From: Branchiostoma lanceolatum
Taxonomy: Eukaryota > Chordata > Leptocardii > Amphioxiformes > Branchiostomatidae
Length of the DNA: 64,000 nucleotides
Direction: 5' to 3'
Assembly: GCF_035083965.1 (NCBI RefSeq)
Contig: NC_089722.1
Location: forward strand, 17,812,642-17,876,641
The stretch's first letter is position 1. Each line of letters begins with the position of its first letter. Below are positions 21,395-31,831 of this stretch, one piece after another. The notes under the pieces were generated by a model that ran no database searches, was not told where the DNA came from, and worked only from the letters and a program-made list of their open reading frames with translations. A program made the position numbers and the translations under genes.

Positions 21395-24300
21395 ATGTTT
21401 AGCTCCCATATGCTGTGTTTACTGCCGATCAATGCAGTACAAATACAGGAGCAGGCGAGACCTGCCCGCACTCCATCCATGAGGGACGGTGACGGACAGA
21501 CCGGCGGGCCTCCTCCCCTACTGCCTCGCGCCCCTCAGCGCGGCACGAGCATTCGTGGCCACCGTGACTACGACGCTTCTAACAGGGCGCAAAGAACGTC
21601 TTCAGACACACTCGGAGACGACGAGCCGGTGAATTTGCCGAATCTCTCGCCAACTTCACAGCAAAGTGAGATGGGGACAAGACCGCCTCGAGAAGGACGG
21701 GACTACGAAAACGTGAGGCGCCATGTCGACCTGCCCTACGCAACGGACACGTCGACAGGTAGGCCAGCCGTCTGTGACTTGTTTTCACTTGTACAGGGCC
21801 CCCGAAACATGTGTGTTATCAGAAAATATGTGTGGTTTACTATATTCTAGGGAGGTATGTCTGCATTTTTGTTTGCGCTCTTTTCGGGTTATGCATATGA
21901 TAACGCAATGGCGGTAAAGAATTATTATTTTTCTTTAATTTCTCCCTCAATTTCTCACTCCAGAAACGGATATCATGATTCATCAGAGACTAAATTGTTA
22001 TGGTTTGTCAAATTTACCATAAGTTGAAGCCTTGAACGCAGGGCAAACATTATAGTGATTCCCTGAGGACCCTTCCAACAATGACAGAGTTCAATGTTTC
22101 TTACAAAAGTCCCAAAATCTCTGTATTCTGTATTTCTACCTTTCTGAATGAGTGATGGTCACTCGACTGCTTTCCTTAAGCTTATCCCGCCTACCCTTGG
22201 TAACAAATTGTGCCCGACGTTGGTCCTGCATAGAAGCGGGTCCGTATGGGGTTACACGGATATAGAATAAATATTGCCAAAAAGACAGCTGAGGTAATTT
22301 AGCCAAAAGTCGGGTGCATTTGTATCCCGAAAATTATAATCTGTCAGAAAATAATACCCGCTTCTGGAGTGGAATAAACCAATGCACGTATCAATTATTT
22401 ACTTGGTACATATTAGACTAAGACGTCTAATGGATTAGACCTGCATCATTTTATTGCGCTGCACGCTGTCACTAACGCCTTGCATGTGCGTTCTTTATTT
22501 TAAGAAAGATTGATAAAGTATATTGTCGAGGAAAGAATATTCCGGATGTGAAAGGCTAGACCATGGTATGGGCTAAAGCCCATTGTCCAAACCTAATATT
22601 GTTGCCGAGTCCCTTCGTCTTCTCCGCAAATAGGAAAGGCCGAATAGACATGGCAGCTAATAAAGGTTTGTGTACCAGGTTAGCTTTGGACACTGATCAA
22701 TAACACAGTAGAATTGGCGGACTTTTCCGTCATATATCAATATGTTGTAATCATATTGTTATTCTACTATTGATAAGATTTGCCAAATTAATCCTACAGT
22801 TTACATGTTGAGTGATATCATGATGTTATCCAAGCATGAAATTGATTTACAATTTGATTTGCATAACAATTTTCTTTGCATATCATTTTGTTGCTCTTTG
22901 TACGTCTATTTACTAGTGTGCGTTTTACTCCGACAACGGGAAAAGCGCATGCGACTAAAAAAGGCGTTTACGTGCAGAATACACCAAAGTCTTCCGCTTG
23001 GACAAGGCTAAGGGATTGAAAGATGAATCTTTATTGACGCAACAACAAAAAGAAAGTGCAGCGATATCTCTTATGGTCAACTACAAACTACAGAATGTAG
23101 TTTTAAGACAACACAATCTTAAAATTCTATCTACTAAGCAATTGTAAAGCAAACTTTTAAGTTATAATTATGTTATAAAGTTAATATAGTCGTGGGTTTC
23201 AGTATATTTTTGATAACATGGCAATATTCTTTGTATTTACCTATTTTGCATTGTTAGAGTTCTCACATTTTAGGATATATTCAAATCTGCTTAACATGGC
23301 ATCGAGTAGCTTGAATCCTAAACTTAAACTGTCTGATAACAGACAACACGGGTACATATGGGAGGAGTGGCCGACGTGGTGTCTCTGACGTCATCCGCGC
23401 CAACTGCAGCTGCCTGGCCGCCGCCCTGGCTGTAGTTGTGCTGCTGATCACAGCAGGGTTCACTCTGATGGTGTTCATGCATGCTCAACAGGAACAGGTA
23501 CATGCAACACTGTCACGACTCTGGTTTCATTACCTTAAGGCCGCTGTCACGCTGGACCCGCGACACGTTGGCGACCTCGCTGCGACCGAGCGATTTGACA
23601 GCGCGCACAACGAATTCCATCGATAAAAACGAATTTTTTAAAGCTTTGTGTGTTTTGTTGACTTTTTAGTGATACTTGAAAGTTTTGTATGATATCTCAA
23701 TAATAAAGCCAGGGATAACAAATCCCATTTAGAACGCAGCTAGGTCGCCAACGTTTCGCGGCTCCAGTGATCATGAAATAGGGGCTTAAAAGCCCCTGTC
23801 ACACATGGGGGCCCATTGTCTCCCGACCGTCTCCAGACCATGGGTAGAAGTTAGTCGCGAGGAAGGTCATTTGTGGTTGAGAATCTGTCAGCGAGCTCAC
23901 CATGCTAGTCTTTAAAAGTCTTCTGCACCAGCTGACTGCGAAGTTTGACGAATAAAAATCGGGGAAGTCATATCCTGCTTGAATGCAATATGATCAGAAG
24001 AGCGACCTGGAGCTAGAATAGGATGAATTCCAGACTACTCCCAATCTAGCGCGCTAACGCCGACCTTGGTTGGGGAGTGGTCGGGAGAAAAGACGTGGGA
24101 AGGTCTTACATGTGTGACAGGGCCTTGTAAGACCGCTTTGCATATTCGTGTTAATTAATGTTTTAGGAACAACTGACCCATATTGTTGGTTCTCTGGTGT
24201 TTCAGGAATATCCCAACTGACCCTAAAGTTGGTATTCTGTTGTTTCAGGAATTATCACAACTGACCCTTATTGTTGATATTCCGGTGTTTTAGAAAACAG

Positions 24301-27300
24301 TATATCTGACTCTTATTTTCGATACTCTGCATGTTGTTTTCGAAAATATGACAACGGACCCTTATTGTTGATATTCAAGTGTTTAAGGAAATGTCACAAC
24401 TGACTCTTATTGTTGGTCCCTTGGTACTTTAAGAAGTTGCCCAACTGACCCTTATTGTTGGTACTCTGTTATTTTAGGAAATATCACAACTGAACCGTTT
24501 TTGTTTATACTAGTAATCTGGTGTTTCAATACACACACGTGGGTTACAGAGAAGAAAAAAAAACATGACAAAGTAGAAAGCCCAACAAAACGCCTAAAAT
24601 CACGTCAAAAACAAGCCGGACCCACTCCAATGCTTGGAGAGTACCTTATTGTTGGTACTCTTCTCTGTTTTTTTTTTTGGAAATAATACCACCAGCTCTT
24701 ATTGTTGATATTCTGGTGTTAGGAATTATCACAGCTGGCCCTTGTTGTTGGTCCCTTGGTATCTTAAGAAATATCCCAACTGACTCTTATTGTTGATATT
24801 CTGGTGTTTTAAGAAATATCACATTTGACCCTTATTCTTCGTCTCTTGGTATTTTAAGAAATGTCTCAACTCTCCCTTATTTTTTTGCACTCTTGTGTTT
24901 TAGAAAATACTACAACAAACCCTTAGTGTTTGTACTCTTGGATTTTAGGAAATATCACGCCTCGTCCTCATTGTTGCTTCTCTGGGGTTTGGGGAAATTT
25001 TACAACTGAACACTAATGTTAGTCCCCTGGTGGTTTAGGAAATATCACAACTGACCATTATGATTCTTGGTTCCTTTGTATTTTAAGAAATGTCACGACT
25101 GACTCTTATTTTTGGCACACTGGTGTTTTAGGAAACGTCACAACTGACCCTTATTATTGGTACTCTTAAGTTTAAAATAAATATTAAATCTACCCTTCAG
25201 TGTTGGTTGTCTGGTGTTTTAGGAAACATTAGAACTGACCCTTAGTGTTGGTTGTCTGTTGTTTTAGGAAATATTACAACTGAACCTTATGGTTTGTATT
25301 GTACTGTTTTAAGAAATATCAAACTGACCCTCATTGTTGGTACTCTGTTGTTTATAAATCATTATATCTGACCCTTATTGTTGGTTCTCTGGTATTTTAA
25401 GAAAATATCACAAGTGGAACAACGTCTTGACGACATGAGTGGCATCGTATCAGGTAAGGTGCATCTGCCATTAACTTCTTGTAAAGAAGGAGCATTCGAA
25501 AGATTTAGGGCCCTGTCACACTTGTACGTATTTTCAAGTGCGCGTGAGTTTCGCAGTAACATTTTTTTTGGTTTAAGTTAATTTGCGTGGAGGAAGTTGT
25601 TTTCTACTTTGACACCGTTGAGCAGTCTAGTTATCAAACCAAAGAAATTATTTCTTCGGCTGCAAACTTAATCTAAACCCAAAACATGTTAATACGCAGC
25701 TCATGCGGGCTTGTATATACGCACAAGTGTGACAGGGGCTTAACACAGTTTACATAGTTTATGTTTTTTTTACGTCCTCTGGTTGTTTTCGTGGTGTTTT
25801 TGGTAGCATGGTTTTGTCATTTCGTTACTGAACAGCATCACCAAGTAAGCTATTTATAGATTGTTATAGTATTTTACATGTGGCTAGGACTTTCCTTATG
25901 AAATACAATGAAGTGAATAGATTTAGGAGGCCCTGACAGCTTTATTTGGTACAGTAGCGGAATTTCTAGGTTTTGTATCCTGTGTTCAGAACATGGGTCT
26001 CAGGTTAGGGCATAAAAACAGGTTAACTGTTGTTCATGAACTTGAGACACGGTAGGTATAGAAGGAGTAGTTTTGCTGGGTTTCCAATATTTTTGGTTTG
26101 CAGGTACATTTGATAGGGATGGCCATCTGTCACAAGTACATGTATTCATTGTGTGTTTTAGACTTATCTTTTGATGCAGGATTCGCGGATCAAATGCGTG
26201 GAGACGGCCACTATGGCCCACCCGGACCACCTGGACAAGTCAAAACATTTGGACCACCTGCCCAAGTCATACCTCCTGGGCCACCTGGACAAGTCAAACC
26301 TCCTGGACCACCTGGACAAGTCAAACCTCCTGGGCCACCTGGACAAGTCAAACCTCCTGGACCACCTGGACAAGTCAAACCTCCTGGACCACCTGGACAA
26401 GTCAAACCTCCTGGGCCACCTGGACAAGTCAAACCTCCTGGACCACCTGGACAAGTCAAACCTCCTGGACCACCTGGACAAGTCAAACCTCCTGGGCCAC
26501 CTGGACAAGTCAAACCTCCTGGACCACCTGGACAAGTCAAACCTCCTGGACCACCTGGACAAGTCAAACCTCCTGGGCCACCTGGACAAGTCAAAACGTC
26601 TGGACCACCTGGACAAGGCAACCTCTCTGGACCACCTGGGCAAGGCAAACCCTTGGGACCACCTGGACAAGTCAAACGCTCTGAGCAAACCGGGCTACCG
26701 AAGGGGCCTGGAAGACTCCTAGTGAAGACTGGACAAGTTGGGCCTACTGAAACACTCAATTCGGCAGGAAAAGATGGCTCACCTGGCCCACCTGGTCTAC
26801 CTGGCCCACCTGGCCCCCCTGGTCTACCTGGCCCACCTGGCCCCCCTGGCCCTCCTGGCTCATCAAACCCTCCTGGCCCACCAAGTCCACCTGGCCCGCC
26901 CGGTCCATCTGGTCCCTCTGGCCTACCCGGTCCTCCCGGCCTACCAAGTCCTCCTGGCTCTCCCGGTCCACCCGGCCAGCCAGGTCCTATTGGCCCACCG
27001 GGTCCACCTGGTGGTCTGAGTTGTCCATCAAAGAAGCAGCTGATCGAAATGTGCCAACCAGAACAACAACAAGGTAAAGAACAATTACCTGTAGATATGT
27101 GAAACTGATGCAATAGTTATGAGAACAGAAGCTGGTGCACGTGTTGAACTTAATAAAATGCAGTCAAAAGTGCGCTATAACACAGATGTTCATATAGACC
27201 TGGACTATTTTGTATCTTTTTGTGGAGCAGTCCTTATTGTAACGTGGTTATGTGGAAAACTCTTTGATCTATTGTCTGTTTTAATGTCAATCTTTAGATG

Positions 27301-30300
27301 TTTAGCATTTCTAGAACCCCTACTATCTGGATCTGTATAGCCGGTTTAAACTAACTTGTGTTTACACAATCTCTCGCTGGCAATCGGGCCGGCCGCTCGG
27401 AGCGCGATTTAGTAAGGCTAGGTACTCGACTAGGTACAACCGCGTACCGCCCTTCGGCGTAACACACCAGCTTCGCTGGTTATATTACATAGATGAACGA
27501 CTTGTCATACCTAACCTGTGCACATCTAACTGCAAGTGTTATTTAAAGCTAACTGATGAGAACGGTGAAATAAGTAAAGTACCATAAGGAATCTCCTCCC
27601 TTCATCTCACAGACATCAATGAGTGTACCAGAAACCCATGCCAACATGGACGCTGTGTGAACAAAGATGGCGGCTACAAATGTGCCTGCTCACCCGGATG
27701 GACTGGACAGAACTGTCAGCAAGGTGAGTCATTTTCATGGTACAAGTTTCTATGTCGTATTTTGCATCAGGCATTCTTGTCTTCATTTGGCATGATTTTA
27801 CACGCCTAGTCTTCAGTTTTTATTACTCAAATGACCGATGTATATTACTATCTGCTGCGCAGATGTGAACCAGTGTGCCAGGAATCCATGCCAACATGGA
27901 CGCTGTGTGAACACAGTTGGTGGATACAAATGCACATGCTCACCCGGATGGACAGGACAGAACTGTCAGCAAGGTGAGCCATTTTCTAGCCTGGGTGCCA
28001 CCCTAGATTACGACCTGGGCTCCTGCGTTCGCTACCCTGAAAAAAATATTTTGTATGGTAGCGAGTGTAGGAGCCCCGGTAGTAATAGGATGGCACCCAG
28101 GCTAGTCATTTTCAAGACGTAGTAAAAGCTTCTATTTTGTACTTTGGGTTAGGCCTTCTTGTCTTCATGCATGATTTTACACGCATGGTCTTCAGTTTTC
28201 ATGACTCAAATGGCCGATCCGTATTGTTACCTACTGCACAGACATCAATGAGTGTACCAGAAAACCATGCCAACATGGACGCTGTGTGAACACAGTTGGT
28301 GGATACAAATGTACCTGCTCACCTGGATGGACTGGACAGAACTGTCAGCAAGGTAGGCCATTTTCTAGCCTGAGTGCCACCCTACATTACTCTCTGGGCT
28401 CCTGCGTTCGCTACCCTGAAAAAATGTATTTTCTAGCGAGTGTAGGAGTGTAGGTAGTAATAGGATGGCACCCAGGCTAGTCCTTTTCAAGGCGTAGTAA
28501 AAGCGTCTATTTCGTACTTTGGATTAGGATTTCTTGTCTTCATTCGGCATGGCTCTACACGCCTAGTCTTCAGTTTTTATCATTCAAATGGTCCATTCTT
28601 ATTATTATCTACTAAGCAGATATCAACGAGTGTGCCAGGAACCCTTGTCAACATGGACGCTGTGGGAACAAAGATGGCGGCTACAAATGCACCTGCTCAC
28701 CTGGATGGACTGGACAGAACTGTCAGCAAGGTGAGTTTGTTTTTCAGGCCTGGGTGCCACCCTAAACTACTACCTGGGCTTCTGCGTTCGCTACCCTGAA
28801 AAAAAATTAAGGTAGCGAGTGTAGGAGCCCAGGTAGGAATAGGCACATAGGATGGCACCCAGGCTAATCAATTTCAAGACGTAGTGAAAGCTTCTATTTC
28901 GTACTTTGGATTAGGCCTTCATTTGGCATGTTTCTACACGCCTAGACTTCAGTTTTTATCATTCAAATGGTCAAATACTACGCAGATATCAACGAGTGTA
29001 CCAGCAAACCATGCCAACATGGACGCTGTGTGAACAAAGATGGCGGCTACAAATGTACCTGCTCACCAGGATGGACGGGACCGAACTGTCAGCAAGGTGA
29101 GTTTTTTTCAAGATGTGCTAGCCGCTTTTGCCTTCCTTCCTTTAAATGAGTCTTTTCTTCAATTGATTTCAAACCGGGTTCTACTAAACTTTTCGACTAT
29201 ATAAAAATATATTGTCTTTACAAACAAAATGAAAAATAAAATAGCAGCAATGTTAACAGAAGCAAGGGTCCGTTGGACACAATTCTCCGTGAAGTATTTA
29301 TAGTGTGTACATTGTGGTTAAGGTGTTTTGTGAGTGTCCTTTGCTATTGATCGGCTAGTTGTAAGATACATGCATGAAATGGATCTTGATGTAAGGTGGG
29401 AAGTCAGGGAAACAAGGCATACTATTCACGAATAATTATTAACATCAACAAATGTCAGATTTGATATCATATTCAAATAACGACCTTTAAAATTCCACAC
29501 ACACAGCATCAGTTGGATAATTGCATCAGCTACCAAAAATTGCTAATGTTTCGAAGGCCACCACGGCCGCTTTCACTTTGCAATACACAAAATATCAACA
29601 TGGTTGTACTGGGCAAGTCCTGTAGATATGAAAAGGTATAGCCTTGGGTGGCTACAAAAACTCCTTTTGCCAGTTGGATACGGTCTTTGCCACAATTAGA
29701 TCTGCTTGGAGATTAGGTATCGCAGGCTTACCAACTCAATGATACTTTGTTATCTCTCGCAGCTTCGCGTCTACCATGTGCTGGAGGTTGGACCGAACGG
29801 AACAACTACTGCTACAAGGTCATTGGAAACAAGGTCAGCTGGACTGAGGCAAACCCACAGTGCAAACAACTTGGAGCGAATCTTGCCTCGGTTCAAAGCG
29901 CCGCCGAGAACAAGATCCTAGCCGATCTCATCTCCCATGGTGGGTGATATAACGTTATACAACGGATCTCTTTCTCATCAAGAGCGGTGTGATTGTGCTG
30001 GTGTCGATCTCGCGCATGCTTTAAACTGTACTTTGATTAAGATCCAGCCATTTCCTATTCTCCAAGCATAGGCTTCGATCGAGAGGGGTAGTTTTGTCCG
30101 GAATTTCTAAACGTCCTCAGAGGCTTCGATCAAGAGGGGTAGTTTTGTCCGGGATTTCTAACGTCCCTCTCAAGAGAAGAGGGACGTGAGAAATCCCGGA
30201 CAAAACTACCCCTCTCGATCGAAGCCTCTGCTTGGAGAATAGCCATTTCCTAGTTCCGTACACACACACACACACCCACACCCACACCCCCCCCCCCACA

Positions 30301-30622
30301 CACACACACACACAAACACAAACAAACATACTAACACACACACACACACACACAGAAAACACACACACACACACATGCACACACACACACGCACACACGC
30401 ACACACACACAAACACACGCAAAACACACACACACATGCACACACACAAGCACACAAATACACACACATGTACACACACACACACAGACACACACACAAT
30501 CATGCACACAGACATACACACAATCATGCACACACACACATGCACACACACACACAAACAAACACACACACACACACACAAACACACAAACAAATACAAG
30601 CACACGCACGCACGTACGCACG

Positions 30623-30681
<59 letters not shown>

Positions 30682-31831
30682 TCGTGCATGTGCACACTAT
30701 ATCTTCCTCCAGATATTGTCTGAAAAATATTGGCATACACGACATATATTTGACTGGCTTAGATATCTTAAGATGCGTTTCTTCAGCCCCCCAAGGCAAG
30801 CTGCCACTGGTCTGGATTGGACTCAAAAGAGACGTAGCTGGACAGCTGAAGTGGACTGATGGGTCGCCTGTGTCGTACACCAACTGGGCTGCGGGTCAAC
30901 CTTCAAACAATGGGTTACGCGGCGGAGAAGATTGTGTCGGCATGTACTCCAAGGTGTGTTTCAGATACGTCTCTCGACGTCTCTCTAATTTCCTCTCCTA
31001 TCCTCCACTCTCCTCCACTACCCTCTCCTCTCATCCACTCCCCCTCCACTCTCCTCCACTACACTCTCCTCTCCGCCACTCTCCTCTCCTCCACTCTCCT
31101 CCCCTCCCATCTCCTCTCCTCCACTACCCTCTCCTCCACTCTCCTCCACTACACTCTCCTCTCCGCCACTCTCCTCTCCGCCACTCTCCTCCCCTCCCAT
31201 CTCCTCTCCTCCACTACCCTCTCCTCTACTCCCCTCCCATCTCCTCTCCTCCACTCTCCTCTCTCCCACTCTCCTCCCCTCCCATCTCCTCTCCTCCACT
31301 ACCCTCTCCTCCACTCTCCTCCACTACACTCTCCTCTCCGCCACTCTCCTCTCCGCCACTCTCCTCCCCTCCCATCTCCTCTCCTCCACTACCCTCTCCT
31401 CTACTCTCCTCCCCTCCCATCTCCTCTCCTCCACTACCCTCTCCTCTACTCTCCTCCCCTCCCATCTCCTCTCCTCCACTACCCTCTCCTCCACTCCTCT
31501 ACACTCCCATCTCCACCCTCCCCTCCCCTCTCCACCCTCATCTCCTCTCTCCCACTCTCCTCTCCTTCAATACCCTCTCCACTCCCATCTCCCCTGTGGC
31601 ATTTGTCGCCATGTAAGTTTTGATCTTCCCCGCTTTCTTTTTCCTTTGTCAGTCTGACAGCGTAACGCTGTTTTAGCATGTCTTTCCACAGGCATTCTAA
31701 GCACATGTCCATTCTTTTCATAGAGAGGCAAAGATCATTGGTGGTTCACCGTCAAAGAAAGGAACACAGGACAGTGGAATGATGTGACATGCGGCGGCAA
31801 GTATCCCTACATTTGCAAGAGGCCCAAATAG
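21395..31831 (+). CDS. Type II membrane C-type lectin with collagen-like stalk and five EGF modules
   Basis: Exons are 21395-21758, 23343-23497, 25402-25453, 26180-27073, five 111-base EGF exons (27613, 27863, 28242, 28620 and 28986 onward), 29763-29939, 30787-30953 and 31724-31831. Phases agree throughout, giving about 823 residues. The N-terminus is cytosolic, Pro/Arg-rich, with a membrane segment in exon 2 ('[17 protein letters not shown]'). Then come a short coiled stretch ('[13 protein letters not shown]'), collagen-like repeats, five EGFs of the DINEC type and a C-type lectin domain ('WIGL', 'WTDG', 'WND', 'CGGKYPYIC'). The Ca2+-site triplet expected as EPN or QPD reads QPS, so sugar choice is unclear. 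The plan recalls membrane scavenger and collectin receptors (collectin-12, MARCO), but the EGF block is an addition. The start could instead be ATG 21479. Many introns are swollen by repeats. Confidence 0.8.
23540..23806. repeat. Dispersed GC-ended repeat, relatives at 13660-13840, 31915-32155 and 46970-47130
   Basis: These blocks share 'ggcgacctcgctgcgacc' type ends and an AT-rich middle with 'gata/aatcat' stretches. Some have terminal complementarity ('gctggacccgcgac' against 'gcggctccagtg'). They are probably copies of a foldback family specific to this genome. Confidence 0.45.
23806..24128. mobile_element. Foldback element, 'cctgtcacac' family
   Basis: The left end 'agcccctgtcacacatg' is complementary to the right end 'catgtgtgacagggcctt'. 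The inner arms also pair ('cccgaccgtctcc' with 'ggagtggtcggga'). It lies in an intron of the C-type lectin gene. A relative sits at 25507-25742. Confidence 0.65.
24165..25401. repeat. Degenerate ~45-60-bp intronic minisatellite containing acceptor-like motifs
   Basis: About 25 diverged copies of a unit close to 'ggaaatatcacaactgaccc' + 'ttattgttggtactctgg' + 'tgttttag' run up to the exon at 25402. Each unit includes a 'ttttag|g' resembling a splice acceptor, and the array's last copy supplies the real acceptor and first codons of that exon. Confidence 0.7.
25507..25742. mobile_element. Foldback element, 'cctgtcacac' family
   Basis: The ends 'agggccctgtcacacttg' and 'caagtgtgacaggggctta' are complementary. 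It lies in the intron before the collagen exon. It has no coding capacity. Confidence 0.65.
26274..26600 (+). repeat. Near-identical 27-bp coding repeat in the collagen-like exon
   Basis: Twelve or so copies of the unit encoding GPPGQVKPP occur. Two third-position variants (ggg or gga in the first Gly-Pro) alternate in a fixed 1-in-3 order, so the true recent unit is 81 bp. Copies are almost free of other changes, which points to recent expansion or homogenisation. Confidence 0.8.
27360..27480. repeat. Short TIR-type repeat, inverted relative at 34755-34832
   Basis: The segment beginning 'tgtttacacaatctct' with 'gagcgcgatttagt' is matched in reverse complement at 34755-34832 ('actaaatcgcgctgc' ... 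'agagattgtgtaaacac'). It lies in the intron between the collagen exon and the first EGF exon. Confidence 0.5.
27986..28105. mobile_element. Foldback element after EGF exon 2
   Basis: The ends are 'ctagcctgggtgccaccct' and its near complement 'ggatggcacccaggctag'. It is inserted about 13 bases after the splice donor. Related copies lie after EGF exons 3 (28365-28480) and 4 (28746-28865). EGF exon 1 has the same flanking intron without the element. Confidence 0.75.
28365..28480. mobile_element. Foldback element after EGF exon 3
   Basis: Same family, orientation and offset from the donor as the copy at 27986, which supports duplication of exon and element together. Confidence 0.75.
28746..28865. 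mobile_element. Foldback element after EGF exon 4
   Basis: Third copy of the family at the same offset from its exon. The ends 'caggcctgggtgccac' and 'gtggcacccaggcta' type sequence are slightly more diverged. Confidence 0.7.
29100..29762. other. Intron between EGF exon 5 and the lectin domain
   Basis: Nothing beyond ordinary AT-rich intron sequence was recognised. Confidence 0.4.
30052..30250. mobile_element. Long foldback element with a duplicated left arm
   Basis: The arm 'gaggggtagttttgtccgg' occurs twice on the left (near 30083 and 30135) and once in reverse complement on the right (near 30197). The flanks 'ctccaagc' and 'gcttggag' also pair. It lies in the first lectin-domain intron next to a long (CA)n tract. 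Confidence 0.7.
30259..30680. repeat. Long (CA)n microsatellite
   Basis: About 420 bases of CA repeats with scattered interruptions, in an intron of the C-type lectin gene. Open frames in it (His-Thr or Cys-Val repeats) are artefacts of the repeat. Confidence 0.9.
30985..31600. repeat. Polypyrimidine minisatellite (CTCC-rich)
   Basis: About 615 bases, almost all C and T on the plus strand, made of variants of 'ctctcctccacta' and 'cccctcccatctcct'. It follows the second lectin-domain exon, so this intron is nearly all repeat. Such tracts can form triplex DNA. Confidence 0.85.

Noticed and set aside
24165-25401. CRISPR-like array
   Set aside because: Unit spacing is irregular, copies are diverged and there are no unique spacers. 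It is a eukaryotic intronic minisatellite.
26164-27113. Other-frame and antisense open frames across the collagen-like exon
   Set aside because: The 27-bp repeat unit keeps every frame open. Only the GPPGQVKPP frame joins its neighbours in phase.
30117-31721. Long Cys-Val, His-Thr and Ser-Pro repeat frames on both strands
   Set aside because: They are read-through of the (CA)n and polypyrimidine tracts. The real exon 30787-30953 lies in one of these frames by chance.
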